A stretch of DNA of 17,596 nucleotides from an uncultured Methanobrevibacter sp. (GTDB taxonomy: Archaea; Methanobacteriota; Methanobacteria; Methanobacteriales; Methanobacteriaceae). The notes under the pieces are model-generated. The model ran no database searches, was not told where the DNA came from, and saw only the letters and a list, made by a program, of their open reading frames with translations. Below, piece by piece: positions 4,840-12,559 of the stretch (positions within the stretch are counted from its first letter, which is position 1; every line of letters starts with the position of its first letter). The position numbers and the translations under genes are program-made. The DNA lies in assembly GCA_900317865.1 (NCBI GenBank), contig ONIK01000051.1, positions 1 to 17,596 on the forward strand, in the 5' to 3' direction.

Positions 4840-7443
4840 ATGAACAAATTCAATTTTTCTGTAGTTATAGCTGCATATAATTCAGATTTATGGATTAAAA
4901 AAACAATTAATAGCTTAATTAACCAAAACCTAGATTTTGAAAAAAATATTGAAATTATAATCGTTAATGATGGGAGTACAGATAATACCAGCCGCATTTG
5001 CCAGGAATATAAAGCCAAATATCCGAAAAACATCAAATATATTGAAAATGAAGAAAATTTAGGACCTGCCGCTGCCAGAAACATTGGCCTTAAAAAAGCC
5101 ACAGGAAAATATGTCAACTTTTTAGATAGTGATGATTACATATCATCAAATACTTTTAACAGCATATTGAACTTTTTTAATGAATTTGGAAAGGAAGTGG
5201 ATTTAGTTTCAATACCAATATACTTTTTTGGTGAAAATAAAGGAGAACATGTCCTTAATTTCAAGTATGCGAAAAAGAATAAAGTTGTTGACCTTATAGA
5301 AAATCCGAATTACATTCAATTATCCGCCGCATCCTGTTTCTTTAAAAGAGAAAGTATCGGGGATTTGAAGTTTGACACTAACCTTTCAGTATCTGAAGAT
5401 GTTGTTTTTATTAACCAATTACTATTAAAAAAGCCAAAAATCGGTTATTGCAGGGATGGAAAATATTATTATCGGAAAAGAGAAGATAAAACATCATTAA
5501 TTGATAATTCATCTTTTAAAAAAGATTACTTTAATGAACGTGCAAAACATTATTTTAAATTTATAATTGATAAAAGCATTGAACTATATGATGAGGTTCC
5601 TTCATTTATCCAATATACAATAATGTATGATCTCCAGTGGATGTTTGACATTTCATCAGTCAATAATATCCTAACAGTGGTGGAACTTAAAGAATTAAGA
5701 AAGCAACTTTATGAAATCTTACAATATATCGATGATGACGTGATATTTAACCAGAAAGATATTCCAAATATGTTAAAAGGCAACATATTATTTTTTAAAC
5801 ATAAAAAACTCAAAAATACACAGGAATATAAGAATATAGAAAAAACTGTTCTTAACAGATTAAAATTAAACACTGTATATATTGACGTTTTTGAAATCAT
5901 TGACAATACCTTACACATTCTAGGTGATTTTCCAACAATGTACAATAATACAGTTGATGTTTATGTAAATGATAAAAAAATCGAATCGGAAGAGTTACAA
6001 TTTCCACAGAGAGATAAATATAGTTTAAGTTATAAATATGGAACTAATTATTCATTTAAAGTAAAAATTCCATTAAATCCTGAAAAAAAATATGAAATTA
6101 AGTTTAAAAGCGATAATAAAGATGTTGGCGAATTATATATTGACTTTTCAAGACCGTGTAATTTTTCAAAAATCACAGGTTATGCAAAAACCAGGAATTA
6201 TTTATCCCATCTTCATGACAATAAAATCATAATTAAAAGGAAAAAAATTAAAAATTGGTTAAATCTGGAGATAAAAACACTTTATTCTATGCTTAAAAAA
6301 CGTGAAAAAGGATTTAAAACCGGAATTCCTTTAAGATTAATGTATTTATTAAGTTATCCATTTATGAGAAATAAAAGAATCTGGTTGTTTATGGACCTGC
6401 CCAATATGGCTGATGATAATGGAAGGCAGCTTTTTACATATGCTCAGGAAAAAGACTTCCATATTAAAAAATATTTTGTTCTGGATAAAAACAGTAAAGA
6501 TTTGGAAGATATGAAAAAAATAGGGGATGTTTTACATTACAAATCAATCAAACATCGTTTTATTGCGTTATATGCTGAAAAAATAATTACTTCACATCCG
6601 GACAACAATATTATCTATCCATTTTGGGGAAATTATCCCTTCTTTGCAGGCCTTTTAAAATCATCAACAATATTTTTACAACACGGTATTACAAAGGATA
6701 ACGTTTCATCATGGCTTAATGAATATGATAAGCATTTGCTAATGCTTGTAACTGCATCAAAACTTGAATACAAATCAATTTTTAAATATCCCTATAATTA
6801 TAAAAAGGAAATTGTCAAGTTACTTGGTTTTCCAAGATTTGACCGACTGGAAAAACAGAAAGATGAAAGAAAAATATTAATCATGCCCTCATGGAGACGA
6901 TATCTTAAATTCAAATCAAATGAATTCGTTTTAAATTCTCAATTTTTCAAGAAATTTAATTCCTTAATAAATAACGAGAAATTAATTGAAGCTTCAAAAA
7001 AATATGGTTACGAAATAGTGTTTAAGCCTCACCCTAATGTTTATGACTTCATTGATTTGTTTGATACAAACGACACTATTAAAATTGATTATGAACATGA
7101 AAAATACCACAACGTATTTAATCACGGGTCACTGCTAATTACCGATTATTCATCTGTTGCTTTTGATTTTGCTTATCTTAACAAACCGGTTTTATATTAC
7201 CATTATAGTTCCGATTATCACTTTAATATAAATGAAAGTTACTTCAATTATGAAACTATGGGATTCGGTGAAGTTTGCAGAAGCGAAGATGAACTTGTAG
7301 ATGAGATTATCGAATATATGAAAAATGAGTGTAAAATTAAAGAGAAATATGAAAAACGCATAAAGGCATATTTCCTCTTTACAGATAAAAATAATTCAAT
7401 GCGAGTTTATGATGCTATCAGAAGACTTCCTAGGAAAGTTTAA
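4840..7443 (+). CDS. Bifunctional GT2 glycosyltransferase / CDP-glycerol-type glycerophosphotransferase
   Basis: An 867-aa wall or surface polymer enzyme. Residues 5 to about 230 are a GT-A family 2 transferase: SVVIAAYNS, VNDGSTDNT (42-50) and the metal-binding DSDD (96-99). A linker and a beta-rich region (about 350-470) follow. The C-terminal part (about 500-860) matches TagB/TagF-type transferases, which move glycerol phosphate or similar units from CDP precursors: LQHGITKDN (H near 615), MPSWRR (near 683), KPHPN (729-733) and ITDYSSVAFDF (from 767). No transmembrane segment or signal peptide is evident, so it would act at the inner membrane face. Methanobacteriales have pseudomurein, and such enzymes imply an added teichoic-acid-like or capsular polymer. 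The start lacks a good Shine-Dalgarno (only GGTTGG 4826-4831). The 3' end overlaps the convergent GNAT gene by 14 bases. Confidence 0.9.
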   Translation: MNKFNFSVVIAAYNSDLWIKKTINSLINQNLDFEKNIEIIIVNDGSTDNTSRICQEYKAKYPKNIKYIENEENLGPAAARNIGLKKATGKYVNFLDSDDYISSNTFNSILNFFNEFGKEVDLVSIPIYFFGENKGEHVLNFKYAKKNKVVDLIENPNYIQLSAASCFFKRESIGDLKFDTNLSVSEDVVFINQLLLKKPKIGYCRDGKYYYRKREDKTSLIDNSSFKKDYFNERAKHYFKFIIDKSIELYDEVPSFIQYTIMYDLQWMFDISSVNNILTVVELKELRKQLYEILQYIDDDVIFNQKDIPNMLKGNILFFKHKKLKNTQEYKNIEKTVLNRLKLNTVYIDVFEIIDNTLHILGDFPTMYNNTVDVYVNDKKIESEELQFPQRDKYSLSYKYGTNYSFKVKIPLNPEKKYEIKFKSDNKDVGELYIDFSRPCNFSKITGYAKTRNYLSHLHDNKIIIKRKKIKNWLNLEIKTLYSMLKKREKGFKTGIPLRLMYLLSYPFMRNKRIWLFMDLPNMADDNGRQLFTYAQEKDFHIKKYFVLDKNSKDLEDMKKIGDVLHYKSIKHRFIALYAEKIITSHPDNNIIYPFWGNYPFFAGLLKSSTIFLQHGITKDNVSSWLNEYDKHLLMLVTASKLEYKSIFKYPYNYKKEIVKLLGFPRFDRLEKQKDERKILIMPSWRRYLKFKSNEFVLNSQFFKKFNSLINNEKLIEASKKYGYEIVFKPHPNVYDFIDLFDTNDTIKIDYEHEKYHNVFNHGSLLITDYSSVAFDFAYLNKPVLYYHYSSDYHFNINESYFNYETMGFGEVCRSEDELVDEIIEYMKNECKIKEKYEKRIKAYFLFTDKNNSMRVYDAIRRLPRKV

Positions 7444-7969
7444 ACTCCATATTATACATCCCTCTTTTTAAAAAGGATTTTTTATTAAAGACTTTAAATC
7501 CTAAGCGTTCATATAATGCCTTTGCTTTCGTATTTCTAAAGTCCGCGTCCAGAATAACCCTTTTGTAGTTATTTTTTCGAGCATAACCTATGACTTCTCC
7601 AATTACTTTTGTTCCATAACCTTTTGATCTTTGACTTTCATCAATAGCCAAATCCGCAATGTAAAAATCCCCTTCTTTAACATCACAAATGACAAAATAA
7701 TCCAAAATACCAACAATCAGCAATTTAATGGAGCTAAAATGAGTCTCAGGTTTATTATCATGAGTGTAAAACATTAACATTCCAATTAAATCTTCACCAT
7801 CATAAATAACTTTAATGCAATCATCTTTTTTCAGGCTTTTTTCAATAGCTGAAACGGCATTTTCTTTTGAAGAAAAAAGCTTATCAAAGGTTCTGAAATC
7901 AACATCATAAATATATGTAGCGATTTTATTTGAATCATGAATTTCGGGATCAAATGTTACAAATTCCAT
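7430..7969 (-). CDS. GNAT family N-acetyltransferase
   Basis: A 179-aa member of the GCN5-related acetyltransferases, which move an acetyl group from acetyl-CoA to an amine. Motif A is clear: YIADLAIDESQRSKGYGTKV, with the CoA pyrophosphate loop QRSKGYG at 113-119. Motif B follows as ILDADFRNTKAKALYERLGF (139-158), typical of RimI-like enzymes. The substrate cannot be told. ATG 7969 is chosen because it follows the LarB stop by one base (TAA-T-ATG), suggesting coupling; a TTG at 7987 would overlap LarB by 17 bases. Its end overlaps the convergent transferase gene. Confidence 0.88.
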   Translation of the reverse strand: MEFVTFDPEIHDSNKIATYIYDVDFRTFDKLFSSKENAVSAIEKSLKKDDCIKVIYDGEDLIGMLMFYTHDNKPETHFSSIKLLIVGILDYFVICDVKEGDFYIADLAIDESQRSKGYGTKVIGEVIGYARKNNYKRVILDADFRNTKAKALYERLGFKVFNKKSFLKRGMYNMEFKLS

Positions 7970-7970
7970 A

Positions 7971-8738
7971 TTATCTACTCTTAACAATAGTTAAAGCAAA
8001 AACAGCAGCTCCAAATCCGTTGTCAATGTTTACAACAGCAATTCCGGGAGCACATGACTGTAGCATTGAATCCAGAGCAACACGTCCACCTTCCCCAACA
8101 CCATAGCCGACTGATGTCGGAACGGCAATAACTGGAATATCAACAAGGCCTGCCACAACTGACGGAAGTGCTCCTTCCATTCCTGCGCAGACAATCAAAA
8201 CTTTAACCCCTTCTTTAATCATATGGGCAATCTGAGGGAATAGTCTGTGGATTCCTGCCACCCCAATGTCGTAAGATGTTATGGCTTCACATCTGCTTTC
8301 CTCAATGATGACCTTTGCTTCTTCAGCAACATTAATATCAGATGTTCCTGCAGTTATAATACCTATTTTAGCAATTGGTTCTGATTTATTTTCATTGACT
8401 TTAATTACTAAAATCTGGCCTTTTTTATTATAATCAAAAATTAGATCTTCAAGATAATCCAAATCTTTTAGAAGTTTCTCATATCTCTTGAGGGTCAACT
8501 TTGTAATAATGAGATTTTTAGGGTTTTCGCTTTCAAAGTATTTTTTAATGATTAACAGCAAATCTTCATAATCCTTACTTGGTGCAAAAACGGCTTCCGG
8601 AAAACCTGTCCTATTCTGGCGGTTACTGTCAAATTTAGCAACCTCATCCAACTCCAAAATAGTTTGAGACTTGATTAGGTTTTCTGCAGTTTCCAAATCA
8701 ATTTCTTCGTTAATTAATTTTTCAAGTATTTCCCTCAT
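7971..8738 (-). CDS. larB: LarB, nickel-pincer cofactor biosynthesis (NaAD carboxylase/hydrolase)
   Basis: LarB carboxylates the pyridinium ring of nicotinic acid adenine dinucleotide and cleaves the phosphoanhydride, the first step of the nickel-pincer cofactor of lactate racemase-type enzymes. The 255-aa sequence has the LarB N-terminal signature FDSNRQNRTGFPE (36-48), then the PurE-like carboxylase fold: TAGTSDINVAEEA (129-141), DIGVAGIHR (157-165), AGMEGALPSVVAGL (185-198), the catalytic-region Cys in QSCAPG (C229) and VNIDNGFGAA (236-245). Family members usually read SVGYGasfGG; here it is SVGYGVGEGG. LarC and LarE are not in the window. It is first in a two-gene unit with the GNAT gene and divergent from hypF. 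The ATG at 8738 lies close to the predicted transcript start. Confidence 0.93.
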   Translation of the reverse strand: MREILEKLINEEIDLETAENLIKSQTILELDEVAKFDSNRQNRTGFPEAVFAPSKDYEDLLLIIKKYFESENPKNLIITKLTLKRYEKLLKDLDYLEDLIFDYNKKGQILVIKVNENKSEPIAKIGIITAGTSDINVAEEAKVIIEESRCEAITSYDIGVAGIHRLFPQIAHMIKEGVKVLIVCAGMEGALPSVVAGLVDIPVIAVPTSVGYGVGEGGRVALDSMLQSCAPGIAVVNIDNGFGAAVFALTIVKSR

Positions 8739-8818
8739 AATACTAATTTAAGATTAAAGATATTAAAAAAACTTATGTTAAATTTTATTAATTATTAAGC
8801 CTAAATACTATAATATTT
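8739..8818. promoter_or_regulatory. Divergent larB / hypF promoter region
   Basis: Only 80 bases separate the two start codons. For larB (minus) the element AACATAAGTTTTTTTAAT (8779-8762) puts the start near 8740, almost on the ATG. For hypF (plus) the AT-rich TTTTATTAATTATT (8783-8796) predicts a start near 8815, just before the ATG at 8819. Neither gene has a Shine-Dalgarno, so both look leaderless, and the two TATA elements nearly abut, so one regulator could control both. Confidence 0.45.
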
Positions 8819-11053
8819 ATGACAGCGAAAAAGATTTTAACTCAAGGAATTGTTCAGGGAGTTGGCTTTAGGCCATATGTATATAGATTAGCTACAGATT
8901 TAAATTTAAATGGTTATGTAAGAAATTTAGGAAATGTAGTTGAAATTATCCTTGAAGGAGACAATATTGAGTTATTTACTAAAAGATTGCAGGATGAACT
9001 GCCTCCGATTGCAAGAATAGATTCAATTGAAATTGCAGATATTGATGAAAGCAATTTTGATGAATTCAGCATTATTGAAAGTTCAGATTCCTATTCAGGA
9101 GTTAGTGTCATTCCACCAGACATTGCAATCTGTGACAGCTGCCTTGCCGAAATCAGAAATCCTGCAGACAGGCGCTATAAATATCCTTTCAATGCATGTA
9201 CTGATTGCGGTCCCAGATTTACCGTCATCGATTCCGTCCCATATGACAGGGACAAAACATCAATGGACGAATTTCCATTATGTGACGAATGCCTGGTTGA
9301 GTATAAAAATCCCCTTGACAGACGTTACCACGGCGAAGCAATCTGCTGCAGTGACTGCGGACCTCAAATGGCAATTTACAAAAAGGACAAATTAATTGAT
9401 TGTGATAATCCTATCAAACTGGGGGCTGAAAAATTAAAAGATGGTGAAATTTTAGCCATAAAAGGAATCGGAGGAACACATCTTGTTGTTGATGCCTATA
9501 ATGATGATGCGATAAAGGAATTAAGATCCAGATTAAACAGACCTAATCAGGCTTTTGCTGTTATGAGCAGCGATTTAGAATCAGTACAGAGATATGCTCA
9601 GATGTCAGAAAATGAAATTAGGACAATCACTTCAAATAAAAGGCCTATCGTTATTTTAAAGAAAAATAAAAATTACAATTTTCCTGAAAGCTTATCTCCC
9701 GGCCTGCACAATATTGGCGTGATGCTTCCATATTCGCCAATGCACTATCTTCTTTTTGATGAGGGAGAAATCGACACTTATGTCATGACTTCGGCCAATA
9801 TTCCCGGAGAGCCAATGATGATTGACAACACAGAAATCATTAACGGCATCAGTGATTATTCACTTGTCCATAATCGTAAAATATTAAACAGATGCGATGA
9901 TTCTGTTATCAGATTTAGAAATAATGAATTATCATTTATCCGCCGTTCCAGAGGCTATACTCCAGAACCTTACACAATCAACTATGATGTCAACGATTTG
10001 AATGTACTGTCTCTTGGTCCAGAACTTGATGTTACATTCTGTCTTGCAACTGGTGCAATTGCATACCCATCACAGCATATCGGAAACACGAATAAATTAA
10101 AGACACTTAATTTCCTTAAAAATTCAATCAAGCATATGAAAAGAATTACAAAGATATGTGATATAGATGCAGTTGCATGCGATTTACACCCACAGTTTTT
10201 TACAACGAAATTAGCATATGAATTCGGAGTCGAAGTAATTCCAGTTCAGCACCACCATGCACATGCCGTGGCACTGGCAAATGATCACAACATTAAGGAA
10301 ATGATAGTGATAGCTGCAGACGGAACAGGCTATGGTGATGACCACACAAGCTGGGGTGGAGAAATTCTTTATACAGACATAAAAAGCTATGAAAGAATGG
10401 CTCACTTAGAAAGACAGAAAATGCCCGGGGGAGACCTTGCAACAAAATATCCGATTCGTATGCTTTTAAGTATTTTAAAAGATGAAGAATTAATTAAAAA
10501 TTATATGAAGTACTTCAAATATGGAGAAATGGAAATTAAAAACATATTCAAACAGCTTGATGCAGGCATTAATGTTGGTGTGACAACAAGTACGGGCAGA
10601 GTCCTGGATTCTGTTTCAGCCGCTTTAGAAATATGTAATGAAAGAACTTATGAAGGGGAAGCATCAATGAAACTGGAATCTGCAGCATATTATTCAACCA
10701 ATGAACTGGAACTGCCCATGATTATTGAAAAAGATACATTAAATACTACAGAAATTTTAAAGGAAGTTGTAAATCTTTATTTGAAAGGACATAAAAAAGC
10801 AGACATAGCAAATGCCGCTCAAAAAACAATAGCTGTAGGATTAAGCGAACTTGCAATTCAGTCCGCAGATAAAAAAGGAATATCCACCATCGGTGCTACC
10901 GGAGGAGTATTTTACAACGAAGCCATTACAGATGCCGTTAAAAATTACATTAAATCAAAGGATTATAATTTTATCCAGCATAAAAATACCTGCTGTGGAG
11001 ACGGTTCAGTCAGTTTAGGTCAGGCAATAGTTGCAAAAACAAGAGATGATTAA
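8819..11053 (+). CDS. hypF: [NiFe]-hydrogenase maturation carbamoyltransferase HypF
   Basis: HypF converts carbamoyl phosphate and ATP to carbamoyl-AMP and transfers the carbamoyl group to the C-terminal Cys of HypE, the source of the cyanide ligands of the NiFe site. All domains are present in the 744 aa: acylphosphatase (VQGVGFRPYVYRLA, 12-25, with R18); two zinc fingers, C105-x2-C108...C127-x2-C130 and C155-x2-C158...C177-x2-C180; a YrdC-like domain (KGIGGTHLVVDA near 215 to SRGYTPEP near 377); and a Kae1-like C-terminal domain (VQHHHAHA near 475, DGTGYG near 500, ATGGVF near 690). The second finger reads RYHGEAICC where many HypF proteins have FHAQP-like residues. Methanogens need it for their NiFe hydrogenases. 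No other hyp gene is adjacent; larB is divergent. Confidence 0.97.
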   Translation: MTAKKILTQGIVQGVGFRPYVYRLATDLNLNGYVRNLGNVVEIILEGDNIELFTKRLQDELPPIARIDSIEIADIDESNFDEFSIIESSDSYSGVSVIPPDIAICDSCLAEIRNPADRRYKYPFNACTDCGPRFTVIDSVPYDRDKTSMDEFPLCDECLVEYKNPLDRRYHGEAICCSDCGPQMAIYKKDKLIDCDNPIKLGAEKLKDGEILAIKGIGGTHLVVDAYNDDAIKELRSRLNRPNQAFAVMSSDLESVQRYAQMSENEIRTITSNKRPIVILKKNKNYNFPESLSPGLHNIGVMLPYSPMHYLLFDEGEIDTYVMTSANIPGEPMMIDNTEIINGISDYSLVHNRKILNRCDDSVIRFRNNELSFIRRSRGYTPEPYTINYDVNDLNVLSLGPELDVTFCLATGAIAYPSQHIGNTNKLKTLNFLKNSIKHMKRITKICDIDAVACDLHPQFFTTKLAYEFGVEVIPVQHHHAHAVALANDHNIKEMIVIAADGTGYGDDHTSWGGEILYTDIKSYERMAHLERQKMPGGDLATKYPIRMLLSILKDEELIKNYMKYFKYGEMEIKNIFKQLDAGINVGVTTSTGRVLDSVSAALEICNERTYEGEASMKLESAAYYSTNELELPMIIEKDTLNTTEILKEVVNLYLKGHKKADIANAAQKTIAVGLSELAIQSADKKGISTIGATGGVFYNEAITDAVKNYIKSKDYNFIQHKNTCCGDGSVSLGQAIVAKTRDD

Positions 11054-11099
11054 AAAAAGAGAAAAAAAGATTATAACTAATACAAATTAAGAAAATTTT
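11054..11099 (-). terminator. Oligo-T terminator of the ArsR-like gene in the convergent gap
   Basis: Past the regulator's stop codon the minus strand shows a short palindrome AGAAAATTTTCT (11102-11091) and then two T runs (TTTTTTTCTCTTTTTTT, 11070-11054). Oligo-T tracts are the usual archaeal termination signal. On the plus strand hypF has only the weak CTAACTTTTTAG at 11099-11110. Confidence 0.5.
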
Positions 11100-11666
11100 C
11101 TAACTTTTTAGAGTTCTTTCAAGTATATATTCTGCTCTTGCCTTGAGATTATCATATAATCTGATTTGATTTTTCAATTCTTCAAGAGCTTCCATTTGAC
11201 CATTGTCAAGTCTTTTTTCGATATCCAATAATTTAGACCATTCGTCACCTGACGGCAATTGCAATGTATCTTTAGTATCGAAATTTACGTCAAATGAGTT
11301 TTTATTGATTGTAATTTGTATAGTTACCTCGTTATCCAAATCATAATATTTACGCGGTCTTCCCCTCAGTATCTTTTTATATGAAGAGTTCAATATTCCC
11401 ACTTCTTCCATAGCCCTCAAGTGAGCAATTACCGCTTTTTGACCAACATTCAGTTCATTAGAGATTTCACTTACAAACATTGGTTCCTGTCTTAAGAGGT
11501 CTATTATATCTCTTCTAGTTTTACAGCCCATTACGTCTAAAATATCTTCTTTATCAATATCGCCAAGATCGCTTCCGTAATTTCCCCGGATTTCAATACT
11601 TTCCGAAGAGGAATTACCCTTATTCTGGAACTTGGCATTCCGTTTAATATCATTTGTATCAGTCAT
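11100..11666 (-). CDS. ArsR-like winged-helix regulator, probable heat-shock repressor
   Basis: A 188-aa DNA-binding protein. Residues 40-115 form an ArsR/TrmB-type winged helix: DVMGCKTRRDIIDLLRQEP, then VSEISNELNVGQKAVIAHLRAMEEVGIL as helix-turn-helix, and a wing rich in basic residues (KKILRGRPRKYYDL, 97-110). The N-terminal 35 residues are polar and probably disordered, and residues 145-185 look like a coiled-coil dimerisation helix. No metal-binding Cys pair is seen, so it is not a metal sensor. It is divergent from grpE-dnaK, and repeated palindromic sites lie in the shared intergenic region, so control of the chaperone genes and of itself is the natural inference, comparable in role to archaeal Phr or HSR1. 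A TATA box near 11694 puts the transcript start at the ATG, so it is probably leaderless. Confidence 0.85.
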   Translation of the reverse strand: MTDTNDIKRNAKFQNKGNSSSESIEIRGNYGSDLGDIDKEDILDVMGCKTRRDIIDLLRQEPMFVSEISNELNVGQKAVIAHLRAMEEVGILNSSYKKILRGRPRKYYDLDNEVTIQITINKNSFDVNFDTKDTLQLPSGDEWSKLLDIEKRLDNGQMEALEELKNQIRLYDNLKARAEYILERTLKS

Positions 11667-11685
11667 GATTATACATTATGTCAAA

Positions 11686-11699
11686 TCATTTATATAACT
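11686..11699 (-). promoter_or_regulatory. TATA box of the ArsR-like regulator
   Basis: The minus strand reads AAGTTATATAAATG, centred near 11694 and about 26 bases from the regulator's ATG at 11666. It overlaps the left end of repeat A, so repressor binding there could block TBP. Confidence 0.55.
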
Positions 11700-11717
11700 T
11701 TTTGTTACTATAATAAT
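11689..11717 (+). repeat. Promoter/operator repeat, copy A
   Basis: A 29-base unit made of TTTATATAAC, one variable base, then TTTTGTTACTATAATAAT. It differs from copy B by one base (T for C at the eleventh position). Its 3' part contains TTACTATAATAA, a near-palindrome (10 of 12 positions). On the plus strand it has the same TATA geometry as the grpE promoter, although only a five-codon frame (ATG 11722, MKILK) follows. Confidence 0.8.
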
Positions 11718-11747
11718 TATCATGAAAATTTTAAAATAACATTTTAA

Positions 11748-11773
11748 CAGAAAAAACCGAAACCTTTATATAA
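11748..11773 (+). promoter_or_regulatory. grpE: BRE and TATA box of the grpE-dnaK promoter
   Basis: ACCGAAACC (11757-11764) followed by TTTATATAA (11765-11773) is a strong BRE-TATA pair. It predicts initiation near 11795, giving a leader of about 165 bases before the grpE ATG. The TTACTATAATAA operator candidate lies between this TATA box and the predicted start. Confidence 0.65.
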
Positions 11774-11793
11774 CCTTTTGTTACTATAATAAT
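11765..11793 (+). repeat. Promoter/operator repeat, copy B
   Basis: The second copy of the 29-base unit, 76 bases downstream of copy A and 28 of 29 identical. It includes the grpE TATA box and the near-palindrome TTACTATAATAA (11781-11792). Confidence 0.85.
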
Positions 11794-11804
11794 GTAGGAG
11801 AAAG

Positions 11805-11827
11805 ATAACTTTTTGTTACTTTAATAT
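11805..11827 (+). repeat. Promoter/operator repeat, partial copy C
   Basis: ATAACTTTTTGTTACT, then TTAATAT, matches the operator part of copies A and B but lacks the full TATA box. It starts 35 bases after the equivalent point in copy B, inside the predicted grpE leader. Confidence 0.7.
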
Positions 11828-11846
11828 TTGGTTTCAAAAACTCGGA

Positions 11847-11929
11847 GTAATAACTCTTTATGTCCATAAATTCCTAAAAACTAAATTATTGAAGTTCAAA
11901 AATAGTAATTCTCTGCCGTGAGTTATTAC
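11847..11929 (+). repeat. Long-range inverted repeat in the grpE leader
   Basis: GTAATAACTC (11847-11856) and GAGTTATTAC (11920-11929) are perfect 10-bp complements 63 bases apart. In RNA they could close a stem upstream of the GGGTGA ribosome site (11952-11957). The left arm alone is a small hairpin (GAGT-AATA-ACTC, 11845-11856). Confidence 0.55.
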
Positions 11930-11961
11930 AAAGAGTTTTTAATAAAAAACAGGGTGAGTTA

Positions 11962-12513
11962 ATGGCAAAAAAGAAAGAAGAAAAAGAAGTTGAAGAAACA
12001 AAAGATCTTCAAGAGGAGTATGATAAACTTCTTGAGGAGTTAGCCAAAAAAGATGAAGAGATATCCTCCCTAAAAGAAGACCTCGAAAAACAAGAAGGCG
12101 AAACTCAGGAATATGTCTCATTATCCCAAAGACTTCAGGCAGATTTTGAAAATTTCAAAAAGATTACCGATAAAAGAAATGTTGAAATTGTAAAATTTGC
12201 AAATGAAAATCTCATCAAAGAATTCCTTGATTGCTATGAAGATTTGGAAAGATCCCTTACAATCGAAAATGATGAAGATTTCAGAGAAGGTGTCGAGTTA
12301 ATCTATAATAAATTTAAAGACGTCTTAACCAAAGAAGGAGTTGAAGAAATTCCTGCAAAAGGAGAAAAATTTGACTTGAACAAACATGAAGCATTAATGG
12401 TTCAGGAAAGTGAAGATGTTGAAAACGGATATATTATAGATGAGTTAATGAAAGGATACATGTATAAAGATAAAGTTTTAAAATACTCAAAAGTAATTGT
12501 TTGTAAAAAATAA
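11962..12513 (+). CDS. grpE: Nucleotide exchange factor GrpE
   Basis: GrpE releases ADP from DnaK. The 183-aa protein starts with a charged region and a long predicted coiled coil (about 10-85, rich in E and K, with SLSQRLQADFENFKK), the dimerisation helix of the family. The beta-rich head follows, with ENLIKEFLDCYEDLERSL and the signature GVEEIPAKGEKFDLNKHEALM, ending in KVLKYSKVIVCKK. The ATG at 11962 is preceded by GGGTGA at 11952-11957, a site of the GGTGA type also seen at dnaK and dnaJ. It is first in the chaperone unit, 46 bases ahead of dnaK, under the duplicated promoter/operator region. Confidence 0.96.
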   Translation: MAKKKEEKEVEETKDLQEEYDKLLEELAKKDEEISSLKEDLEKQEGETQEYVSLSQRLQADFENFKKITDKRNVEIVKFANENLIKEFLDCYEDLERSLTIENDEDFREGVELIYNKFKDVLTKEGVEEIPAKGEKFDLNKHEALMVQESEDVENGYIIDELMKGYMYKDKVLKYSKVIVCKK

Positions 12514-12559
12514 TCATGCTTATTAAATAATTTAATTAATTAAAAAATTGGTGATAATT

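Noticed and set aside
9027..9395. A 122-codon frame inside hypF on the same strand.
   Set aside because: It is an out-of-frame shadow; the hypF frame carries the zinc-finger cysteines across exactly this region.
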